Positions 1 to 10,500 of a stretch of 23,873 nt of DNA are shown here, one piece after another. The notes beneath the pieces were generated by a model. That model was given only the letters and a program-made list of their open reading frames with translations, was not told where the DNA came from and did not search any database. This DNA is from a virus: IMG/VR virus record IMGVR_UViG_3300031775_000610, positions 1-23,873 of that record; one strand, written 5' to 3'. Position 1 is the stretch's first letter. Every line of letters begins with the position of its first letter. Both the position numbers and the translations under genes were made by a program.

Positions 1-1
1 C

Positions 2-376
2 AAAAAATACAGGTGTCAGACGATTCACCTTGATGGGTCTGGTGTGGGTGAGCCTGTGGCTGACATCCTACGCAGCGAGGGTTGTTCTATTACATCGTTT
101 AAGTTCACTAACCAATCGAAAGCTACACTTGTATCCACCCTCGCCGCCGAAATCGAGCATGGGAGAGTTCATTTCCCCAAAGATGACGAAATACTTAAAA
201 AGGAGTTAGAATTATTTGAAGGCACTGTGTTAGCTGGCGGAGCTGTTCGGTACGGGCATCCTGTCGGATACCACGATGATTCCGTGATGGCTGCGGGCTT
301 AGCGGTCATGAAAGCAAAAAAGAGAAAGAATACCACATCAATGATGCGCCGTTCTGACTATTTGACGTTTGGATAA
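2..376 (+). CDS. Terminase large subunit, C-terminal nuclease domain (partial, 5' end missing)
   Basis: The frame is open from the left edge, so this is the last ~124 residues of a longer protein. The large terminase subunit translocates DNA into the prohead with its N-terminal ATPase and cuts the concatemer with a C-terminal RNase H-like nuclease; only the nuclease is present here. Seen: the block HLDGSGVGEPVADIL, which fits the strand carrying a metal-binding Asp followed by a G-x-G turn, and near the end HDDSVMAAGLAVMKA, which fits the terminal acidic pair with the helix typical of this nuclease. The first ATG-like start inside the window (GTG at 44) lies within the domain and is not the true start. 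The portal gene begins four bases after the stop, the usual terminase-portal order. The family call is firm; the packaging type (cos, pac or repeats) cannot be judged. Confidence 0.88.
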   Translation, partial: KKYRCQTIHLDGSGVGEPVADILRSEGCSITSFKFTNQSKATLVSTLAAEIEHGRVHFPKDDEILKKELELFEGTVLAGGAVRYGHPVGYHDDSVMAAGLAVMKAKKRKNTTSMMRRSDYLTFG

Positions 377-379
377 TGT

Positions 380-2221
380 ATGACCACTGAAGAGTTTTAC
401 GGAGTGTTTGATGACGACTATGGCAGATATCACCGCCTGAAAAACGAAGTGTTCAACGGTTACTTTTCAGCAATGAATGAGGACACCAAATTTTATAACG
501 GAGATTATCCTGACATTGGAGAAATTATTCCCCGTGAGTACAGAGAATCAGGCATGTCTGCCACCATTCCGCCCACTGCTCGGAACGCGGTAGATAACGC
601 ATCGGATCACATACTCACTACCCCTCACATTTATGTCCCAGTGAAACAGACTGACAGCGACCAGCAAGGACAACAAGACCTAGCTGAACGTAAACGTCAA
701 TTCTTAGCTGCGTTTTGGCATAGAGTTGAGGTCGATTACGGCGACCCGCTCGCGCTAGGGCGTAAGAAGCTCGTTAAAGACGGGCGCATAGTTATGAAAA
801 AAGAAATCAGATGGGAGCTTATTCCGTTCCCTCCCCCAAACGATGCGTCTCGTGGGGAAAAACAGCGCTACCGAAATCATTTACGCAAACTAGCGCAAGC
901 TAAATTTTTGTGGAAAGTGTCAGTGCTCCCGAATGAAACTATTGTAGAGGACCCAGATAACCCAAATGATCCCTTGTACGCTTACGAATTTTATGACATT
1001 TACCCCGACGAAGCCCGACGAAGGTTCCCCGACTACGCAGACGAATGGAATTCTACAGAGTTAGATAAGCTCGAATTTGTGGAAATGTACACCAAGCCGC
1101 ATGGGAGTGACAAAGGTCAGCATAAAATGTGGGTAGGTGGCCGTTTAGTTCACGATGAAATGAACCCTTACTGTTGGGAAACAGCAGCCTCTACTGACGA
1201 ATACTTAGACTTTGAAGGTTACATACCGTATATTATCCGTGACTCAGGGTGGGGAGAAACGACTGCTAAGAACGACCCTGCTGACAGGTATGTAGGTATT
1301 TTAAGGTACATACACCCTGTACTACAGGCGGAAGCACGTCAGCTCACTGCAGTGGACATCCAATTACGGTACTCCACGTTTGCTCCTGTCATTACTAGAA
1401 ATGTCATGGACGACAGTACCCCTATAGAATTAGGCGCTGGTAAACGGATTAACCTTGTAGATGACCAAGAAATTAATTTTGTGAAGCTCCCTGAAGTTCC
1501 GTTGTCGGCGTTTCAGATGATGGATAAAGTGCATCAATATACAGCTGATCTGTCTAAGATGGGTACGCTAGGTGGTCAGCCGCAACGCGGGGTAGAGTCA
1601 GCTACCGAAGCAGATCTTAATATTCGCAATGCGTCAGTTAAGTTGTCAGGATGCGTACAATCTTTACGGGCATGTGTAGCTATGGCTTCGCGACAGGTGT
1701 TCCAAGACATTGAGCATATCCTTAATTCGAGCATTACCGTCGCTGGTGGTACAAAGCGTAGCGCGAGTGAGATTACAATTAAGCCATCTGAGCTGGATGA
1801 TTTTTATGCAGTCGATGTAGAGCTTCACACGTCAGATCGCGCACAGATTGAGATGCGAGACATGATGGTGTGGTCCCAACTGTACCAAGTGTACAACGGG
1901 ATGTTGTCTGCACAGACCGCTATGGAGAACTCGGGCATTGAAAACCCACAACAAGAGATGCTCAAAGCGTCCGTAAACACGCTGTTCATGTCACCTGAAG
2001 CACAACAGGTGCGTACTATGATGATGCTCAAGGGCTTAGAAAGCCAAGCGTCAGAAGTCTTGCGAGCCTTCCAGCAGAATATGTCGCAAGTTCCGCAGCA
2101 GGGGCCTGAGCAGCTTGGGGCTATGGCTCCTCAAGGAATGCCGCCCTTACCTACCGCGTCGGGGATTCCCGAGAACGTAGCTCTTAACCGTGAAGCTAAC
2201 GTAGCAAATGAGATGAGATAA
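380..2221 (+). CDS. Portal protein (head-tail connector)
   Basis: The portal forms the dodecameric ring at the capsid vertex through which DNA is packaged and ejected. The 613-aa length fits portals of podovirus-like phages. Position directly after terminase supports the call. Seen: an alpha/beta N-terminal half rich in Tyr, Trp and acidic residues, then around residues 395-425 the segment GGQPQRGVESATEADLN followed by a long helix, resembling the conserved 'TEA' helix region of portals. Residues ~500-560 are helical. The last ~50 residues are Gln/Pro/Met/Gly-rich and probably disordered. The start is ATG 380, three bases after the terminase stop, with no strong ribosome binding site, so expression may depend on upstream translation. 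The stop overlaps the next ATG by one base. Function is inferred from synteny plus this motif region rather than a full profile match. Confidence 0.82.
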   Translation: MTTEEFYGVFDDDYGRYHRLKNEVFNGYFSAMNEDTKFYNGDYPDIGEIIPREYRESGMSATIPPTARNAVDNASDHILTTPHIYVPVKQTDSDQQGQQDLAERKRQFLAAFWHRVEVDYGDPLALGRKKLVKDGRIVMKKEIRWELIPFPPPNDASRGEKQRYRNHLRKLAQAKFLWKVSVLPNETIVEDPDNPNDPLYAYEFYDIYPDEARRRFPDYADEWNSTELDKLEFVEMYTKPHGSDKGQHKMWVGGRLVHDEMNPYCWETAASTDEYLDFEGYIPYIIRDSGWGETTAKNDPADRYVGILRYIHPVLQAEARQLTAVDIQLRYSTFAPVITRNVMDDSTPIELGAGKRINLVDDQEINFVKLPEVPLSAFQMMDKVHQYTADLSKMGTLGGQPQRGVESATEADLNIRNASVKLSGCVQSLRACVAMASRQVFQDIEHILNSSITVAGGTKRSASEITIKPSELDDFYAVDVELHTSDRAQIEMRDMMVWSQLYQVYNGMLSAQTAMENSGIENPQQEMLKASVNTLFMSPEAQQVRTMMMLKGLESQASEVLRAFQQNMSQVPQQGPEQLGAMAPQGMPPLPTASGIPENVALNREANVANEMR

Positions 2222-2511
2222 TGTCAGGCGAACTAGCAGCATACATGAGTGACGCCGCAAGGCAAGTAACGGTATTGAATGCAATGGCATTGGAATACAT
2301 TGCTGATGCCTTTGCCACACCTGAAGAGGCCACTGTGTTTAGGTCATCGTTCGATGAAATGCAGACTCGTTTTTCGGCTCATGGTCATGGATCTGATCTG
2401 AGCGACTGTACCGACCCGTTCTGTATGGAAGCAAAGATGGCTATTATTGATGCGCTAGGAGTTATTATGAACCAACAGGCAGAACAAACTGCTCAGCAAG
2501 GGGGTATGTAA
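2221..2511 (+). CDS. Small conserved-position phage protein of unknown function
   Basis: I do not recognise this 96-aa protein. It is predicted mostly helical, mildly acidic, with no signal peptide or membrane segment. A Cys pair (SDCTDPFCMEAK, about residues 60-71) sits between two helices and could bind metal or form a disulfide, though no other Cys or His cluster supports a zinc site. The C-terminus is Gln-rich (NQQAEQTAQQGG). It is coupled at both ends by TAATG overlaps to the portal and to the 687-aa virion protein, so it is made together with them; a minor head or connector role is plausible but is inference from position only. AGGGGG just before its stop probably serves as ribosome binding site for the next gene. 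Confidence 0.7.
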   Translation: MSGELAAYMSDAARQVTVLNAMALEYIADAFATPEEATVFRSSFDEMQTRFSAHGHGSDLSDCTDPFCMEAKMAIIDALGVIMNQQAEQTAQQGGM

Positions 2512-4574
2512 TGCCACATGAAGTAGGTCACGAAACGTCAGCACGTTATGCCAACTTACCTAAAAGCGGTCAATCTATTGAAGCTCTGCAAAAGCTATAC
2601 GACGCAGCTCCCGACCCAATTACCCGAACCGCCATTGCTCAACTTATAGCAGGAGTTAAGCAAAATAAAGGCATGACAGGTGCTCAATACGAGGATTACC
2701 TCAACTTAAAACAGGAAATCCTTAACCAAGAAAGTTTCACTCGAAGCGAGCTAGACAACTCTATGGTTCGGGGGACAGCGGGTGATACATGGCGACGTGG
2801 CATTACGCAATTAGAAAGTTTATACCCACCCGACAAGGGCTGGGTTATTATGAGCGAAGTTCCTAATACACAAGCTGGTGAGGTTGTCTATCAATTTAAA
2901 AACTTGCTAGATAATATGCCTGTTGCAACATGGACTGGCACTTTCATGGACGGGGCGTTGGTTGCAGTCACCCCTCCAGAAAAAACTGAGACTGATTCAC
3001 CCGCATCAGCTGATGACTGGTACTTGTCGAAAGACAGGCTAGACGACAGCATCACTCAGATGGTAGCAAGGGTTCCTACAACATTTGACCTCGGAGACGG
3101 CCAGTCTATCGATGTAGCTGTAGGTGACACATTCCATTCCAGTGATGGGGGAGCTACTTGGATGCGTGGAGTTGCACCATTTGCTACAGTCGACAGTGCT
3201 ATTCCAGCTCCGGAATCTAACTACGACGCCCTTCAGCTTATGTTGGACTTTCAAGTTGAAAAACGCCTAGCCTTACAAGACCAAGCTAGTGTCCGCAGCG
3301 ATGCTGCAAAGCTAGGCTTTTCGTATGAGGAATTAGCCCAAAATACTGCATTAGAGCAATCGCGTCAGGCTGAAGATGCTCGCCAGTTTAATATGGGCTT
3401 TGGTGAACAGCAGCGTCAGTTCAATGTAAACACCCAAGAGGCCGCGCTGCAACGCATCGCGCAAGGGCGAGCAGCCGAAGAAGCTAACGCGACACAGCGA
3501 TACTTTAGTAGCCTTGAAGAGCTTGGTCGGAACTACCGAACAATGATTGAAACATCTCCTGCAATGGCTAACGCTGCCACAAATCAGGGAGAGTTAATAA
3601 GAAATATATTAAAGGAAGGTGGAGATGTACTTGCTCGCACATACTTCACTCGTGGCGGGATGTCTCCGCTCCCAGAAATCACTCAGGCGGATCTCATTAA
3701 CAACCTTAATGACGAGATGGTTCAGCTTCAGGAATTTGAAATCAACGCAGTAAACCAAGAAAATAGGCGCATTCAGCGAGCAGACCGAGATCGTGCTCGT
3801 GCCGAGTACCAGACATTTGTCAATGCAGAAATGGCTAAGCCGCAGGAAATGGTAGGGAAATCTAGGTTTGACCAACAAGGCTGGGATAAAATGGTTGGTG
3901 GTTGGGATGAGTTTGTCGGCTCAGACCGATACGCAGCGTCGATTGCAGCAGGAGAAGAAGCGCAAGCTGCCCTTGACGCATTTAATTTTGAGGAAGTTGC
4001 CGCCGCTGCTGTGCCAAGAGATGCCACAGGCGCAATCGACGAGATGGCGGGAGGTCTTCAGGCTGGGTTGGATGCCGCGCAAGCGCAGAAGAATGAGTTA
4101 CAAAGTGCAGTAGCTCAAGCTGCAAGTGAAACAACAATGCCTAGCGAAGGTATGTTTACAGAGAACTGGACAGAGTTGGCCCCTCGTAACATATCTACGT
4201 TCGACCAATGGTACGACGCTGGCGGGGCATCGTTTGGTCCTAGTTCGTTATTAACACCGCCTAAGTTAAATATTCCTCGTAGAGTATTCCAAGACCAGCT
4301 TATAGCAGACGCTAGAGCGACTACTCCACCAGCGGTTACGTCTGTGATGTCAGGGCAAATGCCAACCCCGTTATCGTTTGGGAATATGCCACTACCAACA
4401 TTCCAGCAGCTCCAAGCGTTAACTCCTACCGAGCAGCAAATGTTTAATCAACGCTTAATGACTGAATACAATGTCCCATTAGCTGATGTTGCGTTCCAAA
4501 GCCAGCGTCAATTCGGGGAGCCAAGCGCAGGACGCAGTAGAGACCTTGCTAAGTTCAGGGGGTATTCCGTTTAA
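2511..4574 (+). CDS. Large helical virion protein (probable internal/ejection protein)
   Basis: A 687-aa protein with no enzymatic signature that I can identify. The N-terminal ~100 residues are helical. Residues ~110-240 are beta-rich and include an exact Asp-box consensus, SSDGGATW (210-217), as found in beta-propeller turns. From ~235 to ~480 it is a long Gln/Glu/Arg-rich helical stretch (for example EQSRQAEDARQFN and EQQRQFNVNTQEAALQRI), with coiled-coil character. A turn region around GGMSPLPEITQADL follows, then more charged helix and an Ala-rich segment. The last ~110 residues are Pro/Thr/Ser-rich. Long rod-like helical proteins beside the portal commonly are core or ejection proteins or connector-associated proteins; that role is inferred. 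TAATG overlaps link it to the 96-aa gene before it and to the giant gene after it. Several overlapping frames inside this gene are shadows. Confidence 0.68.
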   Translation: MPHEVGHETSARYANLPKSGQSIEALQKLYDAAPDPITRTAIAQLIAGVKQNKGMTGAQYEDYLNLKQEILNQESFTRSELDNSMVRGTAGDTWRRGITQLESLYPPDKGWVIMSEVPNTQAGEVVYQFKNLLDNMPVATWTGTFMDGALVAVTPPEKTETDSPASADDWYLSKDRLDDSITQMVARVPTTFDLGDGQSIDVAVGDTFHSSDGGATWMRGVAPFATVDSAIPAPESNYDALQLMLDFQVEKRLALQDQASVRSDAAKLGFSYEELAQNTALEQSRQAEDARQFNMGFGEQQRQFNVNTQEAALQRIAQGRAAEEANATQRYFSSLEELGRNYRTMIETSPAMANAATNQGELIRNILKEGGDVLARTYFTRGGMSPLPEITQADLINNLNDEMVQLQEFEINAVNQENRRIQRADRDRARAEYQTFVNAEMAKPQEMVGKSRFDQQGWDKMVGGWDEFVGSDRYAASIAAGEEAQAALDAFNFEEVAAAAVPRDATGAIDEMAGGLQAGLDAAQAQKNELQSAVAQAASETTMPSEGMFTENWTELAPRNISTFDQWYDAGGASFGPSSLLTPPKLNIPRRVFQDQLIADARATTPPAVTSVMSGQMPTPLSFGNMPLPTFQQLQALTPTEQQMFNQRLMTEYNVPLADVAFQSQRQFGEPSAGRSRDLAKFRGYSV

Positions 4575-7500
4575 TGGCTAGTAAATACGACCTTCGTAGA
4601 TCTTCTTCCTCGCAGGGAATTCCTGCAAAATCTAGCCCTCAAGGTGGGCAGGGTTTTGACTCGGAAGGGTTTAAAGGCCCTTCGTTCGAGACGCCAGAAC
4701 AACGACGTGAGCGGTTACGGAGGGAAGAAGAGGAGCGCAAAGAGCGTGGCGGAAGTGGTTTACTGTCCGACATTGGCTCTCTTATTTCCGAGGGGTTCAG
4801 TAAAGCCCGTTCAGGGGCACAACAATTTGCTGAGCTAAGTACATTTGGATCTACTGACCCAGAGTTTCAGCGAGCATGGATGGAATCGCAAGCTGACCCT
4901 GAAGCGCGTAAGGATGCGCTATTAAGTTCGTATTTAGAAACATATAACGAAGAAGCTAGACGACTTAACGCAGACGATGACCCCTCTAATGACCAGCGAG
5001 TATTTGATGTAAGTGGCATGGGTCCAGACATTAATATTCCATCAATAGGGTCTGGGAAAATGCGGACTCCTCAGATTGGTTTTAACACGGGAGATGTAAT
5101 GCAAACCGTGGCAGAAGAGACAGCCCACCCAATTAACGTCGGTATTGGGATGTACGGCAAGGGAGCTGCCCAGTTAGCAAGGGCAGGTACAACAAAGCTA
5201 GGTTTATTAAAGTCGGGAATCCAAACGCCAACATTAACAAAAGGATTAACCACTGGACAATATGGCAGAATATTTAGTGGCCCGTTCTTAAAGGCGGGAA
5301 TTACAGCAGCTCAGGCTCCGTTATTTGCTACGAAGATGATTGTTGAGCCTATAGTCATGCGTCAGGCAAGCGTCCCAGCTACGGTAGCAGGAGAGGTGAT
5401 AGCAGCTACGGTAGCCCGTAGGACTTTTGAAAGTGTGTATAACTCTGACATGTTTGAAAGCTATCCTACCTATGCCAAGGCTGGAGCGGCTGTAGGCGTA
5501 GCGTTAGGCGTTGGCTCAGCAGCATCTATTCAGCTTGGAAAAGCGGCTGGTAAATTTGATCCTGTAGCTATTCGAGCAGGTAAACAGCAAATACAACAAG
5601 CCATCGACCAAAATGCGTTAGACGACACAATAGATGAATTAGATTTTCTTGAGCGAAGAGCAATATCAGGCAATGAAATTGTTCCGCAAGGGCTAGGTGA
5701 TGCTCCCGTACACGTAGGCCATAGCGACGTCGTGTACGTTGGAGTCGGTGGCGATGGAAGGCCGCTTCTGAAAGAGGACGGTACGTTGCTTGTATCTGAT
5801 ACCCCATCCCGATTTGGGGGAGCCGCAGCGGACACGGCGGTAGTTCGCAAAGATGCGCTAGACATGACAGCAGGAGCGTATGAAAATTCCACACTTCCGC
5901 CTTTTACAGAAGGTACGTTAAGAGGGCAATACGGACAAAACATTACTAGGCCAAAAACTAGGGAAGGATTATTAAAAGAAGATCATAAGACGCTATATCA
6001 CATAACCGATAAAGGCGACGAAATTCGACGCGATGGAATGGTAAGGGCCATTACGGATGAGACTGCTGCTCTTCAAGGTGGCGGCTTTGGTGGGTCTGTT
6101 CGAGGAAGTGTATCAACTACTACTTCCCGTGGAATGGCTGAACAATTGCAAACAGATCTTAGGCGAAGAGTAGAGATATCTCAGAATGAAACTCCTGAAG
6201 AAATTACGAACACATTAAACTCATGGGTAGCAGCTGACACACTTAAGGTTAATGTAGACGAGCCTATTTTTAATGCAAATGAAATAGACGCTATTGTCTC
6301 CGCAGCTCAAGCTCAGGGTGGCCCGCTTCAGTTAACAGCATTAGACACCTACTTTATACGACGTAAAGCAAAAGGCATCGAATTGTTTGGTGAGGAAGAA
6401 ATGCCGCCGGTGTTCCGCGACACGTCACCTATTCACAATAAGACGCCAGAGGAATACAGGTCACTGGACCCTGAAAGCATAGAGATTTTAGAACTAGACA
6501 CGGCCCTTATTCCTGACGGTGCGTTTATTAGCGGTCATGGTGTGGAGCGAGATTACTTTGCAGGGCCATTTCAGGGCCGAGTAAGTCAAGGTACAGGTGT
6601 TATAGTTGACGACCCAGACGCACTATTTGAAACAGAAATATTTGCAGACATACCATTCCCTCGCACTGACCGCCAGCTGCCGCTTCCGTTGCCTCCGAAG
6701 ACTAATCAAGAATTATTGTCTCAAGCGTCAGGCGACCTACAAGTGTATAAAGACACACTAGACCCAACGGACTACAGGCAAATAGTTCGGCGAGCGCAAA
6801 TAAACCAAACGCTTGAGGCGGAAACTGCTAGTGCGGCTGAGATTTTAGATTTAGTTAAGAACCAAAGAAAGTATATGACAGCCGATGGCACTGTGATTGA
6901 TTGGGACGAAGTGCCGATGTTAAACACATCTACTCAGATGGGCCGTTTAATATACGACGAGAATGTGCGACGTGTAGAGCTTAGCAACGTATATCTTTCG
7001 TTGCGTTACGCTAATTGGGAACAAAACATATTTAATCCTAAAGACATTGATTTACCTGCGGGCGCGGGTGCGGGGCCTAACAAGGTGTCTTTTGCGTCCC
7101 TTGTACAAGACGGGCGCTGGAACCCCCGACTTAAAGAGCTAGGAGTAATGAAGCTCAATGACGGGATGTACACATTTCATGGTAGAGCAGGACGGCAAAT
7201 TGAAGAGAAGCTAAAACAAATTCGTGCTGAATTAGATTTGAATGTAGACATTGATGAACTGAATGGCATTACACCTGAAACTATAATGTCCACCAAGTTC
7301 CAATTTATTCCCCCCGCAGTAAAAAAAGAGATGGATGCTATGTGGGAAAGCGGCGAAATGCCCTACTTTGGCGACGTTGTTGAACGTTCTCTTGGCGATT
7401 ACAGAGGTTACTTTCCTCGGTTTGTTACTAACCCCCAGAAGGGAATTACTGGTCACAGCGGGAGTCACACCTCTGCGTCGTATGACAAAACTAGGCGCGT

Positions 7501-10500
7501 AGGGTGGTCTCTTGACGAAGAGGGACACCCGATAGGGGAGTATGAACGCCAGATGTGGCAGATGGCCGACGAAATGGCAGTAGACCGAGATAACCCTATT
7601 GAGTACTTAGAAGATCCGTTAAAGATTTTAGGCCTACGACTCAAGGCTACGCTCGACAGAACAAATGCTCAGTGGGTAGAAGACGCCGCGTTGTCATCTC
7701 CAGCGTTTGATGGCTTAGGAGGCTACACCGCTGTAGAAAGAATGCAGATGGATTCCACATGGCAGCAAACTATGGATGTACGTGACCTTGCATTCACTAA
7801 TGTCAAAAATATACTTAACCGAATTAGTAGCTCTCCCGCTCAAGCGCGAGCAGAGCAAAGAAGGCTTTTAGGGGTAAACCTACAGCGAGCAGCTGCAACT
7901 GCGGAATCGTCGGGCCTTAGTCCGAAAGAAGCCGAGTTGCATGCGAACATAATAGAAAACGGGCGAACGCTTGCAGGTGAGATAGACACTTTTATGTCTG
8001 ACGCCGACTTAATGGTGTTCAATGCGAAGGATGTAACAGGAGAAAGTTTCGGAAGAAGTGTGCCGTATGGGGGGCCTACCACTCAAGCGATGTCACCACC
8101 TGCTGTACCTGTTCGCTCAGCTCCTAAAACAATTACAGATCTTAAAACAGATCTTAAAGCAATGCGAAAAACATTAAATGACGCAGCGGCTTTAGGTGAG
8201 ACTGGTGGTCCGTCTTCAAGTGCGCTATGGAGTTCTGTTCAAGAGCTACGCACAAAGTACGAAAAAGCGTTAGACATTTATAACAACTTTCTAAAAGGCC
8301 GTCCAGCGGTAAAGCGTAACATTGCCGCTCAATCAACATTTGACTCTCAAACAAACCGTTCTAACGCGCGTATTGTGCGACAAGAAGTTTCTAGTATGGA
8401 GTCAGAAATAGCCACTATAAACTTGCTTCGTAGCGTAATCGAAGACAAGATAACGTATGTAAACCGTTTACAGCCCAGTGGGTTGCCCCGCATACAAGCG
8501 CAGTTAGATAAAGACTTAGCAGACTTGACGCAAGCCGAAGAGCAATTAGCTATGGCTAGGGGCATGTATAACAGAGCTTTAGAACAAGCGGGTGAGGCTT
8601 CGCTTACTCCCATATCAGACTCATTAAATATGGTACAGCAGCCACGAGTCAGAGGCGGCCAAACGATTATGAAGCGTGATGGGAGTGGTCCTGTCATGGA
8701 AACTATTGTCCATCCAGCAGCAGCTCAATCAGGAAAGGTTCGCTTCCTTGCCAATGGCGCAATGAAAGATCATATATATGATGACGCCTTTGCCGACCAG
8801 CTAGACAGAGTGTTTAGGGCAGACATATCGGGTCAGAACTCTATGGAACGGGCGTATAACAATTTAAATGATGTGCTGCGTACCATCAATGCGAGTGCTG
8901 ATTTCAGTGGGTTAACTATTCAAGGGATGCTCGGCGCTGGATTGACTCCTTCGCAGTACGCTTCAGCAGTCGCAAGAAGTATGGCGGCGGTAACTGTAAG
9001 CAAAAGATTCTACACAGGATTTTTAGTTCGAGAAGAAGACACTATTAGAGAAATGACAAAATGGGGTAGGGTCCAGCTCGCTAACCCCGATAACGCTGGA
9101 GAGTTTCTTGTGCCAAAAAGTTTTGGTATTGGTTCTGCCCAGTTTCGTTTAGCTGGCGATGTGGGGCCTCGTTCAAGCCATAGAAAGATAAACCAAGCGG
9201 TCTCTAATAAAGTGCGTAAAGTGCTAGGTAGCAGTCAGACCTTCCCCCCGAACTCTGTCACACCTAAAGATGTGTTGTATGGAAGCGCACAGGCGGCGGT
9301 GTATATAGCAGAAAAACCTGTGTCTATGGTATTGAATGCGTCTAACCTACACTTTTCCGCTTTCGGGAATATTATGCGTGTGCATTTATGGAAAAACATA
9401 ATGGCTAATAAGCATCAGGCTGACATGATTAGAGTAGATAAGGGTGGTAAACGTAAAAAAGAAGTGTACACCCGTAAAGAAATGCTGGAAATTGGTGAGG
9501 CAATTAACAACCTTACGGGCTATGCGCGAGGTGAGCCAAGCACCATTGAGCGAACTTTGCTGTTTGCTCCGCGATTTTTCAGGGCGCAAACACAGAGTGT
9601 AGCAACTGCTATAGGTGACGCTGGCCCTGCTGGGGACTTAGCAAGAGAAAGTTATTTCCGTACCTTGCTTATGCTAGGGACATTAACTGCGGGCCTTAAC
9701 TATATGATTGGGGAGGGGCAGACAGATTTTGTTCCTTTCTTACGAGACCGCGACGGAACGTACAGAACTAACCAGAACTTTATGAAAGTGCATTGGAACG
9801 GCAGGGACCATTCCCTTGCAGGGCCGTTAGACAGTCAGTGGAGAATGTGGATGGCAACAGTGCTAAACACAGGCTTCCCCGTAGAAGCCCAAGCAAAGGC
9901 GTTTCAAGGTAAGCTCGGTTCAGCATTTGACAAAGCATTAACATTTTTTGTAACCCAAGAGGGTTTCGGTGGCGAACCGATGCCTCGTCCTATTTTGCCA
10001 ACAGGCAGATACGCTGACGCTGACTTTGATTCACGAATGCAATCGGTAGAGCAATACGGCAAGGGGTTCCTTCCTTTCTGGATGCAAAATGAATTGGATG
10101 AAAAACGTGATTTGGGACAATCATGGGGAGAACGCTACGGAAAAGGGCCGCCCCCCTCTATGTTACTTAACATGATCGGTGGGAAAGACGCACCTGTAAC
10201 TGTTAAAGAAGCAGTGCTTGGAATAGCGCGAGTGCGTTACCCAGACAGGGATTACAACCTTACAAATCGTCCCGTACCTGCCCATGTCAGGAAAGAAATT
10301 TATGCTGACAACCCAGATTTAGCTGCCCGCGATACCCGTGTAGGCGACGCAATGCTAGATGCTGAGTACACAGAATCGTATCAAGTAGCCAAGACCGAGA
10401 TTAAAAAAGCTGAGGCAGTGCGCGATAAAGAGCTATCTGATTTGGGGATGATGGTGTTAACTGGTGAAACAGGTCGGAATATGCTGCCGCGAGAAATCGG

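Noticed and set aside
5530-5943. 137-aa leftward open frame inside the giant gene (and a second overlapping one)
   Set aside because: Low-complexity Ser/Pro/Ala-rich translation with no ribosome binding site, lying wholly within a well-supported coding frame; a shadow frame.
8132-8159. Short tandem repeat ACAGATCTTAAA in the giant gene
   Set aside because: Only two copies encoding TDLK-TDLK within a helix; consistent with chance or minor coding repeat.
8347-8697. 116-aa leftward open frame inside the giant gene
   Set aside because: Its hydrophobic Cys-rich look comes from complementing the codons of a charged helix; no promoter, ribosome binding site or recognisable domain.
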